Shown here piece by piece: positions 18,157 to 26,605 of a DNA stretch of 64,000 nucleotides. Every line of letters begins with the position of its first letter. Position 1 is the stretch's first letter. The stretch lies in NCBI RefSeq assembly GCF_900109545.1, contig NZ_FOAP01000003.1:186001-250000 (forward strand), given 5' to 3'. The position numbers and the translations under genes are program-made. Under the pieces are notes generated by a model. That model saw only the letters and a program-made list of their open reading frames with translations, was not told the DNA's origin and ran no database searches. The DNA is from Stigmatella aurantiaca. Lineage in GTDB: Bacteria; Myxococcota; Myxococcia; Myxococcales; Myxococcaceae.

Positions 18157-19943
18157 GGCACACCTCCCTTGGCTTGCCGGGGCCATGGGTCCGCACGCAG
18201 AAACAGCTCCGCCAACGCCAGGCATTCGGTCCACGCCGTCACCTGGGCATGGACGTCCTCCAGCGCCGCCCCTGGCTTCAGCGGCAGCCCTGCCTCAGAG
18301 GGCAAGAGCCCCTTCCCCGGTGTCCCGATCTCCACCCGTGCCAGCACGCGCCCCACTTCCCGTGACAACACATGGCCCCAGCGCTGTGCCTCCGGAAGCG
18401 TGGTATGCGAAGGAGGCATGCGGCGCAGCAGCCCCCGCACCTCTTGCACCTTCGTCAACGGCAGCCGCCCCTCTCGCCGGAGCGCGATGGCCCTGGTGAG
18501 TGCCTCCACGGGCCCTTCTGGCCATCGCATCCGCCACGCATGCTCGGTGCTGGAGCGCAGGCGGGCCCGGAGCGCGAAGCCATCCCGGTCCTCGCTCTTG
18601 GCGAGCTGCTCCGCGCTCCGCCCCAACGCCAGCAGATCTCCGAGGCTCTCCAGCACATGGCCCACGCCCAGGCCCACGGACAACGTCGGCGGAGCATGGA
18701 TGTCCAGGCCCGCGAGCGCTTCCCCCATCGCGCAGAGAAAGGCCTGGCGCAGCTGGGCCGCACACGACAGGGCATCCGGGAGACACACGAAGGCGAGCAC
18801 ATCATCCCCTCCCGCGTAGACGAGGACACCCCGGTGGTGCTGCTCGACGATGCGCCGCGCCTCGGCGGCAAAGCCCGAGAGCTTGAGGGAAAGCCGCCGG
18901 TGCGCCTCCGGGCCCTCCTTCGCCAGCTCCTGGAGCACCTTTCCCATTTTGTCGCCATCCGCCACGAGGCAGGCCACATAGGGAAAGGGCTCGCCCAGGG
19001 CATTCAGTAGGGGCTGCACGAAGCTCTTCCCGAAGTGCGCCGCTTGTTCACGCGGCACGTCCTGTTCTTCCAGGTGCGTGCTCCACCGGCCCGGGAGCAG
19101 CAGCTGCGCATCGAAGGGGAAAGGGTTCACCCATGGCTTGTTCCCAGACCGGACCCTCGTCAAGGCAGGCCCTTCTTGGCCGCGCAGCTGCCCACACGCC
19201 TGGACCAAGGCCTCCAATGCTTTGGGCGCGGTTTCGTGAGCCCGCCCCGTGTAGGCCGCCAGACCAATGGTGGGCACGGGAATGAACTGTCCCGGCTCGC
19301 CTCCCGTTCGTTTGAGCAGGCCCATCGCATCGAGCTGCTCCCGGAGCCCGATGCGGAACTGCTTCCACTTCCCATGGTGACGCTCGCCTTCCGCCAGCAC
19401 GGACTCGCGCGCGCCATCCAGACTGGACTTGTGGACTCCGCCACGCTGGTGATGCCAGGGAGCGAACGTGCGAAGCCGCTTGTGCCCCGCCAACGCGGCC
19501 TCGGAGTGCTTCAAGGCCTCCGCATACTCCTCGGGCGTGGAGAACGCGCACCAGGCGGCGTGGAACTCCAGGAAGGTGTCCAGCTGCTCCTGGGCGGTGG
19601 CCTCGGACGCGGGGTTCACGAGCTGCGGGTGCTTCTCCCATTGTTCCCGGCCCCACTCGCGCAGGTGCTTCTTGGCCGCATCCCGGGCCGCCTGAGCCAG
19701 GGTCTGTGGATCGCCTTGCCGGAGCAGCACCATGAGCTTGTTGGGAACGCCCTGACCCGCTTCTGACCCATCAGGGAGGGCGGGAATGATCAGCTCGCCT
19801 CCTCCTCGCAGCAGGGCCTGAGCCGCCGTCTGGCTCAACATGCTGAGCACATGGCTGCCAAACCAGAGGTCACGGGTACGCCGGGCCTGGGCAATGAAAT
19901 CCTGTACGGGCCCCAGGCTCACGAGGAGCAGATGTTGCGTCAT
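18153..19943 (-). CDS. cas10: Cas10/Cmr2, GGDD cyclase intact, no HD domain
   Basis: The 596-residue protein begins MTQHLLLVSLGPVQDFIAQARRTRDLWFGS, a standard Cmr2 opening after the HD region. VACLVADGDKMGKVL is the conserved Palm segment, and VYAGGDDVLAFV (GGDD at residues 378-381) is the cyclic-oligoadenylate synthase motif. A degenerate GLGVGHVLESLGDLL helix follows. At about 600 residues it is clearly shorter than HD-containing Cas10 proteins, and no HD dyad is seen before the Palm, so Cas10-dependent DNA cutting is unlikely. Signalling through cyclic oligoadenylates is therefore the expected output. It starts one base after the cmr1 stop. Confidence 0.95.
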   Translation of the reverse strand: MTQHLLLVSLGPVQDFIAQARRTRDLWFGSHVLSMLSQTAAQALLRGGGELIIPALPDGSEAGQGVPNKLMVLLRQGDPQTLAQAARDAAKKHLREWGREQWEKHPQLVNPASEATAQEQLDTFLEFHAAWCAFSTPEEYAEALKHSEAALAGHKRLRTFAPWHHQRGGVHKSSLDGARESVLAEGERHHGKWKQFRIGLREQLDAMGLLKRTGGEPGQFIPVPTIGLAAYTGRAHETAPKALEALVQACGQLRGQEGPALTRVRSGNKPWVNPFPFDAQLLLPGRWSTHLEEQDVPREQAAHFGKSFVQPLLNALGEPFPYVACLVADGDKMGKVLQELAKEGPEAHRRLSLKLSGFAAEARRIVEQHHRGVLVYAGGDDVLAFVCLPDALSCAAQLRQAFLCAMGEALAGLDIHAPPTLSVGLGVGHVLESLGDLLALGRSAEQLAKSEDRDGFALRARLRSSTEHAWRMRWPEGPVEALTRAIALRREGRLPLTKVQEVRGLLRRMPPSHTTLPEAQRWGHVLSREVGRVLARVEIGTPGKGLLPSEAGLPLKPGAALEDVHAQVTAWTECLALAELFLRADPWPRQAKGGVP

Positions 19944-19944
19944 T

Positions 19945-21342
19945 TCAGAACTCCTTCGCCCCTTGAGAAGACTTCAGCCAGTTCACGAAAGCCTTCTCAA
20001 GACTCGCCTCTCGCAGAGGGGCATAAAGCGCGGTGTCGCCAGGAGCGAGGAGCTGGTGGAAGGGCGCCGCGGAATTCTCGACGCGTTTCCGCGTGGCCTT
20101 GTAGGTCAAGACCACCTCTCCCTTGTCCGGCCACGTCCTGCAAAGCCAGAGCGCGACAGGGACGAAACGCCCTTTCGTCAGCGGCATGGCCTTGATGATC
20201 AAAGGGGAGGCCAGACGCTCATGCACTTTGTCACCAGCGCTCCAGCGCAGCTCGACCTCCTCAGGCTCGCCGTTCGCATATGCCTTGTCCTGCCGTTCGC
20301 CAGGCTTCGGACGGGCGTGGAGCTGGAAACGGAAAGCCACCGGCAAACCAAAACCCGCCCGGGGCCAAGACACCTTTCCCGAGGCCGCATATTCAGGACG
20401 TGGTGCATGGGCATAGGCCGAGCCGTCCCTCTTTTTCAGAAGCCAGCGGATCTTGTCCGCCTCTGGCCAATGGGAACGTCCTGGCCGTTTCGGATCCCCC
20501 CACTCCCGGGCGAACTTGCCAGACGTGTCCGCCCTTCCTTGCGGCTGCCCTTGACGAAACTCCTTGAGCCACTTCAAGGCCTGAAGCCACGCCCCCTCGG
20601 GCGTCTGCTCGGACCGGCCATGGAGAAGACGCGCGCCCTGCATCAAAGGCACCTGCCGGGCTCCCCCTGAGGGAACATTCCCCAGCAAAGGCAATCCTCC
20701 GAAGAGCAGGTGCAAAGCGGCCCGGTCCGGCTGAGCGGGCAGCCACCGCTCCTCTTCTTGCTCCACGCTGAGACTTCCAAGCCCCCGGCGCGTTCGTCCT
20801 CCGTACCCTCCCCAAAGAATCCAGGCACGAAGCGCGTTCTCCACCTCTGACAACCTCCCAGCAGGAGCTTGGAGGTAAAGCTGGAAACGAATGCCCGGGC
20901 TCAGGCGCGGGGCAGGAGGCTGCCCCTCCCCACGCCCCTTCCCCGTCATTGCGCGTGCAGGCCAAAGGGCATAGGCACCTTTGCTGGTTTGCCCGATGTC
21001 GGACGGGTCTTCCTTTCTGGATTCACTGTTCACCGCCACGCGGAGTTCGACCTGGGAGCGCTTTGCCCCGTTCGCGCCAATGCCGCCCCAGAGGTCGCGC
21101 TCCCGCTGTGCCAACTCCTGCGATGACGGGTATTGGTGCGCATAGAGCGCCCGCCACCAGAAGCGCAGGTGCCCGCGAATCGTGGGCACCCGGATGATGT
21201 CCACGGTGTCCACCTGCCGGGGAACCACGGCACCACCCAGAATGGGCGTGACGCTCTTCAGGTGGACGTGAAGCTCCCCCACCTCGGGGGCTCCCAGGTA
21301 GCGGCGCTTCTTCGGCTCTGGCTCCGGCGGCTCCTGCTCCAT
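19945..21342 (-). CDS. cmr1: Type III-B RAMP protein Cmr1
   Basis: The 465-residue product has VHLKSVTPILGGAVV and RVPTIRGHLRFWWRALYA, the classic Cmr1 N-terminal signature, and WILWGGYGGRTRRGLGSL, its glycine-rich loop with the GGxGxRxRRGxG pattern. A second RAMP-like half follows (PLMQGARLL, FVPVALWLC). Cmr1 sits at the crRNA 3' end. The ATG at 21342 (MEQEPPEPEPKKRRYLG) has GAGGGG nine bases upstream; a TTG at 21387 would add 15 residues. It is the first cmr gene and follows the kinase stop by 81 bases on the same strand. Confidence 0.92.
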   Translation of the reverse strand: MEQEPPEPEPKKRRYLGAPEVGELHVHLKSVTPILGGAVVPRQVDTVDIIRVPTIRGHLRFWWRALYAHQYPSSQELAQRERDLWGGIGANGAKRSQVELRVAVNSESRKEDPSDIGQTSKGAYALWPARAMTGKGRGEGQPPAPRLSPGIRFQLYLQAPAGRLSEVENALRAWILWGGYGGRTRRGLGSLSVEQEEERWLPAQPDRAALHLLFGGLPLLGNVPSGGARQVPLMQGARLLHGRSEQTPEGAWLQALKWLKEFRQGQPQGRADTSGKFAREWGDPKRPGRSHWPEADKIRWLLKKRDGSAYAHAPRPEYAASGKVSWPRAGFGLPVAFRFQLHARPKPGERQDKAYANGEPEEVELRWSAGDKVHERLASPLIIKAMPLTKGRFVPVALWLCRTWPDKGEVVLTYKATRKRVENSAAPFHQLLAPGDTALYAPLREASLEKAFVNWLKSSQGAKEF

Positions 21343-21423
21343 CGGTCTGAACCCCTCGGCTGTGGCTTCCCTAGAGGAAGACGTCAAACGCCGGGGGCTG
21401 CCGTCGCGAAGCAGCGCGTTTTT

Positions 21424-22293
21424 TTACGAATCGAGGACTTCCCGCAGGGCGGGTCGTTTCTCGGGCTTCTTTTCCAACAGGCGCGCGATCAGTTCCCGTG
21501 TGGGAGAGGGCGCCACGCCCTCCAGCAAGTCCAGGGGCGGCGGCTCCACCACGTGGCAGAACATCAGGTCCTTCGCCTCTTGGGCCACGAAAGGCACCCG
21601 GCCCGCCAGCAGCTGGAACCAGAGCACGCCCAGCGAATAGAGGTCCGCCGCAACCCCCACCCGCTTGGAGCGGGCCCACTGCTCCGGGGCCATGTAGTCC
21701 CAGGTCCCCAGCAGCGCGCTGTCGGCCGTCGAGACGGGAAGGGCTGCGGGGAGGGCGTCCCCACCAGCCACGTGCTTGGCCAAGCCGAGATCCGCGAGCT
21801 TGACGCTCCAGGCTTCTGGCTCCGCACACGCCACCAGGATGTTGGCGGGCTTCAGGTCCCGGTGGATCCGTCCCTGCGCATGCATCGCGGACAAGGCTTG
21901 CGCCACTTGCTGGATGATCCGCGCGCTGTCCGGATGAGGCAGGCGGCCCCCGCTTCGCTCCAGGGCGTGGTGGAGGTCTTCTGGCAACCACTCCAGCACC
22001 ATGAAGGGACGTTCCACCGCCAGGACGCCACATGACAGGGCGCGGATCAGGTGCGGATGTTGGAGCTCCTGGAGCACCTGGGCCTCATTGAGGAAGCGCG
22101 CCACCGCCTCCGGGTGCGCGCAGTCCTCCGGGTTCAGCACCTTCACGGCGGCCAGCGTGCCTTCCGTGGCATGCCGGCCCAGATAGACCTCGCTCGTGGC
22201 GCCCACCGCCACCCGGCGGACCAGAAGGTACCCGTCCACGCGCAAGCCTGGAGGCAGCGGGTCTCCTGCCTTCGAGGGAGGCCGTGCCGTCAT
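21424..22293 (-). CDS. Serine/threonine protein kinase, minimal cytoplasmic form
   Basis: The 289-residue protein is little more than a Hanks-type kinase domain. It shows YLLVRRVAVGATSEVYLG (glycine loop, degenerate), AAVKVLN (ATP-binding Lys), IHRDLKPANIL (catalytic loop), LADLGLAKH (DLG in place of DFG), and WDYMAPEQW. No membrane segment or sensor follows. Its ATG overlaps the sigma-factor stop (ATGA), and cmr1 follows after 81 bases. The context suggests a role in the CRISPR island, possibly phosphorylating the sigma factor. The VAVGATSE loop and DLG motif deviate from consensus but the catalytic HRD Asp and Lys remain. Confidence 0.85.
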   Translation of the reverse strand: MTARPPSKAGDPLPPGLRVDGYLLVRRVAVGATSEVYLGRHATEGTLAAVKVLNPEDCAHPEAVARFLNEAQVLQELQHPHLIRALSCGVLAVERPFMVLEWLPEDLHHALERSGGRLPHPDSARIIQQVAQALSAMHAQGRIHRDLKPANILVACAEPEAWSVKLADLGLAKHVAGGDALPAALPVSTADSALLGTWDYMAPEQWARSKRVGVAADLYSLGVLWFQLLAGRVPFVAQEAKDLMFCHVVEPPPLDLLEGVAPSPTRELIARLLEKKPEKRPALREVLDS

Positions 22294-23102
22294 GCTTTGT
22301 CCGGAGGCCGCAGGGCGCGAAGCTGCTCCATCCAGGAGAGCAGGCTCCGCAGCTCATCGGAGCAGTCCGGATATCCGGCGACGAAAGACTCCAGCGCCAC
22401 GTCCTCCCCGGCGTCCCGGCGCCTGAAATAGACGAGCAGGGCCGCGTCCACCGCGTTCACGGTTCGCGCCTCCTCGAAGTTCTCTCCCGGCCCGGGCTCC
22501 GTCTGCCCAGCCATGAGGGCCTTGAGCGCCCGCATGCCGCGGTGAATCAGGGACTCCACCGCGTCCCGGCTCCTGCCCATGGACTGGGCGATTTCGGCCA
22601 TCGTGAGGTTCTTCACGTAGAAGAGCGACAGGGCCTTTCCCTGGTCCTCGCTGAGCTGGTGGAAGGCCGCCAACAACTGGCGCCATTGCTCCTGGTGCGC
22701 CGTCACCTGGCTGGGACTGGGCTGAGGGGTGGGCTGTGCCTGGGCTTCCAGGGTGTCCAGCGGAAGGTGGTTCGAATCGTCGCGCTTCTGGCTCTGGGCC
22801 TGCCGGATCAGGTCCACCCACTGGCTGGAGAGCACCCGCTTGAGCCAGGCGAACCATTCCTCTTTGGTCTGCCCTTTGAACCAGGAGAATTGTTCGAACG
22901 CGCGCAGCGCGGCCTCCTGGGAGACATCCGAGGGACGCGCGCCTCCGGGAAGCATGTTCGTCACACGCTGCTTGGCCCATGCGTCCAACTGGTCCTGGCT
23001 CCTGCGGAACAGCTCCTCCCAGGCGCCCTCCTCCTGGGCGCGGACCCGGCGGAGCAGTTCCTCGATGGACAGCTCCGTCAACGGCAGGCCACTCATGCTC
23101 AC
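22290..23102 (-). CDS. ECF-type RNA polymerase sigma factor with C-terminal extension
   Basis: The 270-residue protein has a region-2 helix (AWEELFRRSQDQLDAWAKQRV...SDVSQEAALRAFEQFSWFKGQTKEEWFAWLKRVL) and a region-4 helix-turn-helix (LSLFYVKNLTMAEIAQSMGRSRDAVESLIHRGMRALK). About 65 extra residues follow (EEARTVNAVDAALLVYFRRRDAGEDVALESFVAGYPDCSDELRSLL), a region resembling the helical tail often seen before bacterial kinases. The GTG start (23102) overlaps the upstream kinase stop; an ATG at 23096 is equally possible. It overlaps the next kinase by four bases. A sigma factor inside a cas operon recalls CalpS and the Haliangium sigma substrates. Confidence 0.85.
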   Translation of the reverse strand: MSMSGLPLTELSIEELLRRVRAQEEGAWEELFRRSQDQLDAWAKQRVTNMLPGGARPSDVSQEAALRAFEQFSWFKGQTKEEWFAWLKRVLSSQWVDLIRQAQSQKRDDSNHLPLDTLEAQAQPTPQPSPSQVTAHQEQWRQLLAAFHQLSEDQGKALSLFYVKNLTMAEIAQSMGRSRDAVESLIHRGMRALKALMAGQTEPGPGENFEEARTVNAVDAALLVYFRRRDAGEDVALESFVAGYPDCSDELRSLLSWMEQLRALRPPDKA

Positions 23103-26100
23103 TTGTCTCCCGGGACAACGCCCTGACAGTCTGAAAACCCGAAACGTACGTCCGCCGCGTCCCGGACCTGGAACGGGTGAGCCAGCTTACAGCGCTCGGC
23201 CCGCAGCGCATCCGCCGGTTCCCCTGTGGACCGGAGCAGCTCTTCGTGCCCCGCCAGCGCGTGCGCCAGGACGAGCGCGTAGCGCTTGTTGGGGGGTTCC
23301 CCCACGAGGAGCTGCCGCCCCAGGGACTCCGCCTCCGTGTAGTTCTCCTCCGCCTCCTGGCGCTTGCCTTGGCGGACTTGAAGCCGGGCCAGCTCGACGC
23401 GCACGGTGGCGAGCCCCCAGTTGCTGTACTGGTCGCCCGCGGGCGCGTGCGCACGGCTGCGCTGGGCCACCTGGAACGCTTGTTCCAGATACCCCTGTGC
23501 TGCCAGGAGCGAGCCGGTTTGAAGCGCTGCCGAGCCCCGGGCGGTCAAGGTCAGCGCCAGCAGGGTCTCGTTGTACGCGTTGGGATTCTGCGCGTGCAGG
23601 ACAATGGCACGATCGAGCCATGCGGCAGCAGTGTCCGGGTTCCCAAGCTCCAGCTCCACCCCTGCCAGCTCGGCAAGGCTCACCGCCAGGGTCCGCCGGT
23701 CATCTTCCGGGTCGTCACTCTGGCCGCCTGGACCTTCCAACATCCGGACGGCCTCGGTGAAGGATGAACGGGCGTCCTCACGATGGCCCTGAGCCCAAGC
23801 CACCTTGCCCCGCTTCGACCGATTCAGTGCCCACAGCCGCAAGAGCGCCCGGTCCCAGGGCCGTGCCTCCAGGGCAGCGCGCAGGAGCGACTCTGCCTCC
23901 CCAAGGTGCCCTTCCGCGTCTACGAGGCGGGCATCGTGGGAGGCCAGATCCCCCAGCCGGTGGAGAAGCTTGATCTCCATGCGCTGGCCTTCTGGCAGCT
24001 CGCGTGCCCACGAGAGCAGGGGCTTCATGGACTTCTGAAAGCCGTTCAACATCTTCTGGCGCTCGTCGAGCGTATAGGGCAGCCGGCTGAAGCCCCAGTC
24101 CGAGTCCCCGACGAAATCGTCCGCTGACGTGAGGTATTGCTGGAGCGTCTCCTCGGATTGACGCCGCGCCTGCTCCGCGCGAGTGGCATAGAAGAGGATG
24201 GCCAGCACCGCCAACACCGCGGCGGCCAGGAGCCCTTTATTCTGCCGCGACCGCCGCCGGTGCAGCCGGTCCGCGGCCTGGAGAAAACGCAAGGCGCGGG
24301 GGCTAGCCCGTCTCGCCAGGAAGCCTGTTTCCAGCGGCGGCTGGGCGCCCTCCCGGTAGTAGGCGAGCAAGGTTCCCGTGGGCAAACCCTCCACTGGGCA
24401 TTGGGCCTGCTCCCACGCACGTGCGGCGGCTTCCAGATCCGCCAGCCGCTCCAGCAGCGTCCGCTCCTGCTCCAGCCATTGGGCCAGCGAAGGAACCTGG
24501 CGCAGCAACACCTCGTGCACGAGGTCTACCCGCTGCTGTGCGGAGTCCGCCTCACCGGACAGCACGATGAGCCGCATGCCTTGCTGGGAGACCGGGCCCC
24601 CGTCCACGCTCATCCCGGAGAGCCGCAGCAGCACCTCCTCCGCCAAGCGGTCCCCTCCCGCCGCCGCCAGCACCTCCTCCCGGGTACGAGGGCGGCGGGT
24701 GTCGGGCGTGCCACGGCCCAACTGCACCAGGGCCAACAGGATCCACTTGGCACGCTTCCGGCCCTCGGGGCCCAGTCCCGCGAGCAGCTCCTCGGCCTGT
24801 TGGGCCAGCGAGCCACCCACGCCCCCCAGCCGGTCATACTGCTCGTGCGTCAGAGGTGCCCCGCCACTCAGCGCCCAAAGCCCCTGGAGCGCATGACCCA
24901 GCAGGGGCAGCCGTCCGCCTTCGCTCCGGGCGTCCTGCACCATGCGCTCCGCCAGCCCTTCGCTGAGCGGCAGCTGCGCGTGACGGGCCATGCCCCGGAT
25001 GACTTGGGTCAGCGCCTCCTGCCCCATCGGACGCAAAGGGTAGCGCGTGGCCTGGGAGAGCAGGCGCGCCAGACCCGGCAGATGCTCGAGGCGGTGCAGG
25101 AAGTCGCTGCGCAGGCTCGTGAGCAGCCGCAACGGCGTGCCGGGGGCCGTGAGCGCAGCCGATAGCAAGGCGTCCAGCCCCAGGCTGTCGGCCGCGCCCA
25201 AGGAGAACAGCTCTTCCATGGGCTCCAGCACCAGCAGCAGGCAGCAGCCAGGCGGAGTCCTCGCCGTGATGAAGCCGCGCAGGGCCTCAGGGCCCGCGCG
25301 CAGGGCATGATCCACCTCGTCCACCTCCGTGCCCGTGCTGGCGTAGGTGGTGACCAGCGTCCGGGCCAGGGCCCGCAGAGGCTCGGCGGTAGGCCGCAGC
25401 AGCGCCACGAGCCACCGGAGCGTGCCCTGCTCCGAGAAACGGTTCAGCCGGGGCAAGACGCCTGCCTGGAGCAGCGAGGACTTTCCCACGCCGCTGGGCC
25501 CTTCGAGCTGAAGCCACCGGAGAGCCCCCTCCCGGCTTCCCTCCAGCAGCGCGAGCAGTGCCTGGAGTTCCTCATCCCGGCCAAAGAACAGCTCCGACTG
25601 CGCCTCCGTGAAGGGCGCCAGCCCGGGCACGGGACAGCCCTCCTGTTCCTGGCTCCAGGCCTTGCCGAACATCTCGCGGCACTGGCGCATCCCGGGCCGC
25701 TCCGCCGGGTCCTTGGCGAGCATGGAGGCAATGAACTTGGACAGCCCCCCGGGCAAGGTGGGCACGAACCTCCGGAGCGAGGGCGGCTCCTCGCGCAGGT
25801 GAGCAGCGGCCACCTCCAGCGTGTCCCCGGCCGCGAAGGGAAGCCTGCCCGCGAGCATCTCGAAGAGCATCATGCCCAGGGCATAGACATCCGCCCGGTC
25901 CGACACGGTGGCGGTGCTCAGGAACTGCTCCGGAGCCATATAGGAGACCGTGCCCATGAAGGCCGTCTCGTGGGTGTGCAGCTGGGTGGCGCCGTGCGCA
26001 TCCACCGTCAGCGGAGGAAGCTTGGCGATGCCGAAGTCCAGCAGCTTGAGGCGGTAGCCCGGAAAGGTCTCCCCATCCGGACACAGGAAGATGTTCTCCG

Positions 26101-26512
26101 GCTTCAAGTCCCGGTGGACGACACCCCGGGCGTGAACCTCCTCCATGATGCGGGCGGTCTGCTCGCCCAGGGCCAGCGCGGCCCGGAGGGGCGCGGGGCC
26201 GCCCTGATTCCGCATCCACTCCCGGAGGGAGACGCCCTGGAGCAGCTCCATGGCCAGGAACGCGGTTCCCGCCACCTCGTCCCAGTGAAGGATGCGCACG
26301 ACGCCAGGGTGCTCGACCTGGGCCAGCGCACGCGCTTCATTGAGGAAGCGGGCCACCCGCTGCGGATCCTTCGCAGCCTCGGGGAACAGGAGCTTGAGGG
26401 CCACCCGCTGCCCCGTGCGCCCGTCCACCGCCTCGTGGACAGCCCCCATGCCTCCTTGGCCCAACAGGCGCGGCACCTGGTACGGGCCCACCTGCTGCTG
26501 CCAGCTCCCCAT
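23099..26512 (-). CDS. Ser/Thr kinase fused to a STAND-type ATPase, one membrane segment and TPR repeats
   Basis: The 1137-residue protein has a complete kinase domain: LLGQGGMGAVHEA, ALKLLF, VHRDLKPENIF, LLDFGIAKL, VSYMAPEQFL (about residues 10-280). After that comes a STAND/NACHT-like P-loop ATPase (FFGRDEELQALL...LQLEGPSGVGKSSLLQAGVLP; LLLVLEPMEELF as Walker B), then a helical arm, a single hydrophobic segment (GLLAAAVLAVLAILFYATRA, about residue 760), and a C-terminal TPR region. Such proteins couple ligand sensing to phosphorylation. It overlaps the sigma gene by four bases and lies 93 bases after the Cap4-like gene. It may be a kinase target or relay in the type III response; its signal is unknown. 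Confidence 0.88.
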   Translation of the reverse strand: MGSWQQQVGPYQVPRLLGQGGMGAVHEAVDGRTGQRVALKLLFPEAAKDPQRVARFLNEARALAQVEHPGVVRILHWDEVAGTAFLAMELLQGVSLREWMRNQGGPAPLRAALALGEQTARIMEEVHARGVVHRDLKPENIFLCPDGETFPGYRLKLLDFGIAKLPPLTVDAHGATQLHTHETAFMGTVSYMAPEQFLSTATVSDRADVYALGMMLFEMLAGRLPFAAGDTLEVAAAHLREEPPSLRRFVPTLPGGLSKFIASMLAKDPAERPGMRQCREMFGKAWSQEQEGCPVPGLAPFTEAQSELFFGRDEELQALLALLEGSREGALRWLQLEGPSGVGKSSLLQAGVLPRLNRFSEQGTLRWLVALLRPTAEPLRALARTLVTTYASTGTEVDEVDHALRAGPEALRGFITARTPPGCCLLLVLEPMEELFSLGAADSLGLDALLSAALTAPGTPLRLLTSLRSDFLHRLEHLPGLARLLSQATRYPLRPMGQEALTQVIRGMARHAQLPLSEGLAERMVQDARSEGGRLPLLGHALQGLWALSGGAPLTHEQYDRLGGVGGSLAQQAEELLAGLGPEGRKRAKWILLALVQLGRGTPDTRRPRTREEVLAAAGGDRLAEEVLLRLSGMSVDGGPVSQQGMRLIVLSGEADSAQQRVDLVHEVLLRQVPSLAQWLEQERTLLERLADLEAAARAWEQAQCPVEGLPTGTLLAYYREGAQPPLETGFLARRASPRALRFLQAADRLHRRRSRQNKGLLAAAVLAVLAILFYATRAEQARRQSEETLQQYLTSADDFVGDSDWGFSRLPYTLDERQKMLNGFQKSMKPLLSWARELPEGQRMEIKLLHRLGDLASHDARLVDAEGHLGEAESLLRAALEARPWDRALLRLWALNRSKRGKVAWAQGHREDARSSFTEAVRMLEGPGGQSDDPEDDRRTLAVSLAELAGVELELGNPDTAAAWLDRAIVLHAQNPNAYNETLLALTLTARGSAALQTGSLLAAQGYLEQAFQVAQRSRAHAPAGDQYSNWGLATVRVELARLQVRQGKRQEAEENYTEAESLGRQLLVGEPPNKRYALVLAHALAGHEELLRSTGEPADALRAERCKLAHPFQVRDAADVRFGFSDCQGVVPGDK

Positions 26513-26605
26513 GACGCGTCACCCCGCGCAGGGCCTGCCACCGTGGCCTCCGGCCTTCGGGGCCTGCTTAGCACACGGCGCCACGGGACTGGGGCAGGGC
26601 CTCCC

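Noticed and set aside
13947-23102. A Csm6/Csx1-like HEPN-CARF effector
   Set aside because: No R-x4-6-H HEPN motif in a CARF context was seen in the genes next to cmr1 or cas6.
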